Below are positions 61,509 to 64,000 of a stretch of DNA of 64,000 nucleotides, one piece after another. The position numbers and the translations under genes were made by a program. The stretch is taken from assembly GCF_900176205.1 (NCBI RefSeq), contig NZ_LT859959.1, forward strand, positions 6,283,001 to 6,347,000, read 5' to 3'. The notes under the pieces were generated by a model. The model made no database searches. It saw nothing but the letters and a program-made list of their open reading frames with translations, and was not told where the DNA came from. Every line of letters begins with the position of its first letter. Positions within the stretch are counted from its first letter, which is position 1. Origin of the DNA: Bradyrhizobium sp. ORS 285. GTDB taxonomy: Bacteria; Pseudomonadota; Alphaproteobacteria; Rhizobiales; Xanthobacteraceae.

Positions 61509-62206
61509 CCAATCTCGATGAAGTCGTCGCGAGATTCGGGTTGAGCGTGGGAGACAATCTGCTCCGAACATTCTCCGAACACCTCCGCGACGTCGCCCGG
61601 AACACCGATACCGTTGGTCGCTATTCCGAGAACATCTTTCTCGTGATTGCCGAAATCGGCGGCGACCCGGTCGTGCTCAAGAATTTGCTTGCAAGGCTGC
61701 TCCATACGCTGTCGTTTCGGTTGGAGACGAAGGCGACAAGCATCGCGATTTCCGTTCGTGTTGGGAGCGTACTCTGTCATGAGGTGCATCGGGATGGCGT
61801 GGTCACCTCCGCCGACCTCGTCGCAGCGGCGATTGCTGAACTGTCGTCGGAGGTGTCCCGTGCGCGGGAAGCCGAAGCCACGGATGGATCGTCGGCCGCT
61901 GCCGCGAGCATGGCAGCCGTGACCGACGCTCAAAATGCCGGCACGGGTCTCCGCACCGTCGACCGCCGCAAGGAGCCTCGGAAGCGTGTATTGAAGCGCG
62001 GACAGATCGTTTCTGCCTCTCTTGGAGTGGTCGTGGATTGCACGGTGAGGAACGTGTCCGCGCGCGGTGCGGCCTTGCGAATCGATGCACCGTTTGCGGT
62101 TCCAACTGAGTTCGACCTCGTGATTCCCGGCGACGGAACGAGGCGCTGCGTCCGGCTTCGGTGGCAGGTCGGCACCGACCTCGGTGTCGACTACGTCGAT
62201 CGGTGA
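61328..62206 (+). CDS. Degenerate GGDEF-PilZ part (c-di-GMP binding) of the frameshifted protein
   Basis: The 292-residue frame could start at GTG 61328, but it reads better as the continuation of the receiver. Residues 20-175 are a GGDEF fold with the signature lost (GRYSENIFLVI), so it cannot make c-di-GMP. Residues 205-290 are a PilZ domain with the c-di-GMP motifs RRKEPRKR (RxxxR) and NVSARGAALRI (the [D/N]xSxxG motif). PilZ would bind the second messenger and act as the effector. The IS66 element lies 60 bases downstream. Confidence 0.8.
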   Translation: MARDRDAKRERAEYQRLIRTSGIDPATGLQSRANLEERLARIVSLPARSRSSYGVIAIELTNLDEVVARFGLSVGDNLLRTFSEHLRDVARNTDTVGRYSENIFLVIAEIGGDPVVLKNLLARLLHTLSFRLETKATSIAISVRVGSVLCHEVHRDGVVTSADLVAAAIAELSSEVSRAREAEATDGSSAAAASMAAVTDAQNAGTGLRTVDRRKEPRKRVLKRGQIVSASLGVVVDCTVRNVSARGAALRIDAPFAVPTEFDLVIPGDGTRRCVRLRWQVGTDLGVDYVDR

Positions 62207-62326
62207 ACTGGCCCCGGCTTGGCGCATTCAGGCCGGGGGTGACTCTGACGCCTTGCCGCTGATATCGTAAGCATCCGCCGTAGGCCGCGGGGGGAGCCGG
62301 TTTGCGGCGTCATCTGGGAAGAGATT

Positions 62327-62548
62327 TCAGAGCTGCCGACGTGTTTTGACGAGTTCGATCAGGTTGTCGATCCCGAAGTCGGTCAAGGCCATGACGCCAT
62401 CGTCACCAGCGCCATAGACCCAGATGACGCCATCCTCGATGTCCAATTCGCTGGCGACGTCGTGCAACCATTCCTCATCTTCGCCGAGGTCCTTGGCAAC
62501 CTTGGCGATGGTGGTGACGTGGTGAACTTTGTTGACGTGCGTGGTCAT
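62327..62548 (-). CDS. Small IS66-associated protein
   Basis: The 73-residue product begins [20 protein letters not shown] and is acidic in the middle ([25 protein letters not shown]). The start overlaps the transposase stop by four bases, so the two are translationally coupled. From memory it is a frequent passenger of rhizobial IS66 elements. Its function is unknown to me. Confidence 0.7.
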   Translation of the reverse strand: MTTHVNKVHHVTTIAKVAKDLGEDEEWLHDVASELDIEDGVIWVYGAGDDGVMALTDFGIDNLIELVKTRRQL

Positions 62549-64000
62549 GCTGCTCGGGTGGAGAGCGCTGCGGCCTGAGGCGTCCAGTTCCAGGGCAGCA
62601 GTTCGTCGAGCCGTTGGGACGGGTGAGCGGCAATCCGGTCAATGACATCGGTCAGCCAGGCTTGCGGATCGATCCCGTTCATTTTGGCGGTGACGATCAG
62701 GCTGTACATCGCAGCTGCGCGCCGGCCGCCGCGATCAGACCCGCAGAAGAGCCAGGATTTTCGACCTAGGGCGATGCCTCGCAGACCGCGCTCGGCGGCA
62801 TTGTTGGAGAGGCACACACGACCGTCATCGAGGAACAGCGTGAAGCTCGGCCATCGCTTCAGCACGTAATTGAATGCCTTGGCAAGGTCGTGCCCCCGGG
62901 CGAGCTTGGCGAGTTGCTCTTGCATGTAGAGCCGCAGGTCTTCGGTCAAAGGCCGACTGAGCGTCTGCCGTGCTTCGAGACGCTCCTGCGCGCTTTTGCC
63001 ATTGATGGAACGCTCGATCTCGAACAACGCATCGATCCGGCGCACGACCTCGATTGCGATCGGAGAAAGCGGGATCTCCTTCTTGCCCGCAGCCTTGCGG
63101 CGCGCATTCTCCTCCAGATCGGCCATGGCAAAGAACGGGCGCCGCGCATGCGCCCAGCACGACGCCTCGCGGATCGGTCCAGGGCCGCGTCCAGCCAGAT
63201 AGAGCTGGTTATAGCCGTCATAGGCGTCGGCCTGCAGGATGCCGGCATACCGCGCCAGATGCGCCTGCGGATGCTCGCCCTTGCGATCGCGCGAGTAGTA
63301 GAACATCGCTGCCGGCGGGTCCGCACCACCGAACGGCCGGTCGTCCCGGACATAGATCCAGCACCGCCCCGTGTCAGTCTTTCCCTTGGCCAGCACCGGC
63401 ACGGTCGTATCGTCGGCATGAAGGCGCTCGGCCGTCATGACATGCGCTTCAACCAGGCGCAGCAGCGGGTCCAGCGACGCACAGACCGACCCCACGGCAT
63501 CCGCCATGGTCGAGAGCGCTATCGGCACGCCCTCCAGCGCATAGCGCTCGGCCTGGCGGTTCAAGGGCTGATGCTGACCGAACTTCTCGAACATGATCAT
63601 CGCCAGCAGGCTCGGCCCGGCCCATCCTCGCGCCACGGCATGGAACGGCGCCGGCACCTGGCTGATCTTCTCGCAGTCCCGGCAGGAGAACTTCTCCCGC
63701 ACCGTCTCGATCACCTTCCATTGGCGCGGCACCACCTCCAGCGTCCGCGTCACGTCCTCGCCGAGCTTGCGCAGGCGATTGCTGCCGCAGCATTCGCAAG
63801 CCGTCGGCGGCTCGATCACCACCCGCTCGCGGGGCAGATGTTCGGGGAAGGTTTGTCGCTCGGTGCGCTTGCGCGTGAAGGCGCGGACCGTGCTGGTCTT
63901 CGCCGCGGCGCGTTCCGCCGCAAGCTCGTCCTCGGTGGCGCCAGCTTCCTGCTCTTCGAACGTCAGCGCCAGTTGTTCGAGCAGGCGTGATGAACGCTCC
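62545..64000 (-). CDS. IS66-family TnpC transposase (N-terminus outside the window)
   Basis: The open frame continues to the window edge ([20 protein letters not shown], then ...[22 protein letters not shown]), so the GTG at 63822 is internal, not the start. Features are a zinc-binding [13 protein letters not shown]...FSCRDCEK, the DDE domain beginning [35 protein letters not shown], and the glutamate region [21 protein letters not shown]. It is the catalytic subunit of IS66 transposition. No disruption is seen in the part present. Confidence 0.9.
   Translation of the reverse strand, partial: ERSSRLLEQLALTFEEQEAGATEDELAAERAAAKTSTVRAFTRKRTERQTFPEHLPRERVVIEPPTACECCGSNRLRKLGEDVTRTLEVVPRQWKVIETVREKFSCRDCEKISQVPAPFHAVARGWAGPSLLAMIMFEKFGQHQPLNRQAERYALEGVPIALSTMADAVGSVCASLDPLLRLVEAHVMTAERLHADDTTVPVLAKGKTDTGRCWIYVRDDRPFGGADPPAAMFYYSRDRKGEHPQAHLARYAGILQADAYDGYNQLYLAGRGPGPIREASCWAHARRPFFAMADLEENARRKAAGKKEIPLSPIAIEVVRRIDALFEIERSINGKSAQERLEARQTLSRPLTEDLRLYMQEQLAKLARGHDLAKAFNYVLKRWPSFTLFLDDGRVCLSNNAAERGLRGIALGRKSWLFCGSDRGGRRAAAMYSLIVTAKMNGIDPQAWLTDVIDRIAAHPSQRLDELLPWNWTPQAAALSTRAA

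Larger units (their letters stand above)
62267..64000 (-). mobile_element. IS66-family insertion sequence (runs off the window)
   Basis: The end at 62267 begins GTAAGCATCCGCCG, in keeping with the GTAAGC termini of IS66 elements. A TnpC-type transposase and a small accessory gene follow on the minus strand. The other end lies beyond the window. It sits just downstream of the receiver-GGDEF-PilZ operon. Confidence 0.8.

Overview
The window is GC-rich and densely coding. A nos denitrification operon, a nodT/HlyD-type secretion locus, many c-di-GMP proteins and transposons of the IS5, IS66 and IS91 families all point to a Rhizobiales alphaproteobacterium, most likely Bradyrhizobium or a close relative. 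This placement rests on gene content and remembered family resemblance, not on a database search.

Left core block (1-9850, all + strand). The end of a nosDFYLX operon (nitrous oxide reductase maturation) comes first. A tightly overlapping five-gene operon follows: a thiamine-diphosphate enzyme, an enolase-superfamily enzyme, a membrane protein built from two homologous halves, a gluconate-2-dehydrogenase subunit-3-like protein and a GMC flavoprotein oxidoreductase. It ends in a strong hairpin at 9807-9834.

Integrated island (about 9.85-34.5 kb). A large serine recombinase sits at the left edge and reads out into the neighbouring host gene. Behind it are small accessory genes, an isochorismatase-YunG fusion, an IS91-like transposon with its own tyrosine recombinase, an AlpA-like regulator, and a mobilisation module of traA relaxase diverging from traC and traD with a recognisable oriT between them. 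The cargo is defence-like. One part is an ABC-type ATPase with a zinc-hook CxxC and a C-terminal R-x3-E...H pattern reminiscent of RloC/PrrC anticodon nucleases, plus an unknown partner. The other is an operon of N6-adenine methyltransferase, SF2 helicase and a GIY-YIG nuclease that is split into two overlapping frames. Remnants of Mrr-like and HipA-like genes lie between them. The 12-bp repeat TGGTTGCGGGGA at 9845 and 34498 is a candidate attachment core. No type IV secretion genes are present, so the element looks mobilisable rather than self-transferring.

Decayed zone (34.4-37.1 kb): a tRNA 3'-end-like fragment, a dead IS5-family insertion and a degraded membrane-bound diguanylate cyclase.

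Secretion and signalling locus (37.3-62.2 kb). An EAL phosphodiesterase is followed by an outer-membrane TolC/NodT-type channel. A minus-strand series then runs from a 1365-residue repeat protein through two ABC half-transporters, an HlyD-type adaptor and a receiver-ATPase fusion to a hybrid histidine kinase. Divergent from it are a CHASE-PAS hybrid kinase, an active-looking receiver-GGDEF protein and a receiver-GGDEF-PilZ protein broken by a frameshift. The simplest reading is one unit: a non-RTX giant repeat protein exported by an unusual heterodimeric type I system and controlled by multistep phosphorelay and c-di-GMP. The two ABC subunits are remarkable. One has lost the Walker A lysine, the Walker B glutamate and the H-loop histidine, and neither has an LSGGQ signature. 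This locus and the island's defence cargo are the best candidates for undescribed biology. The window closes inside an IS66 element.
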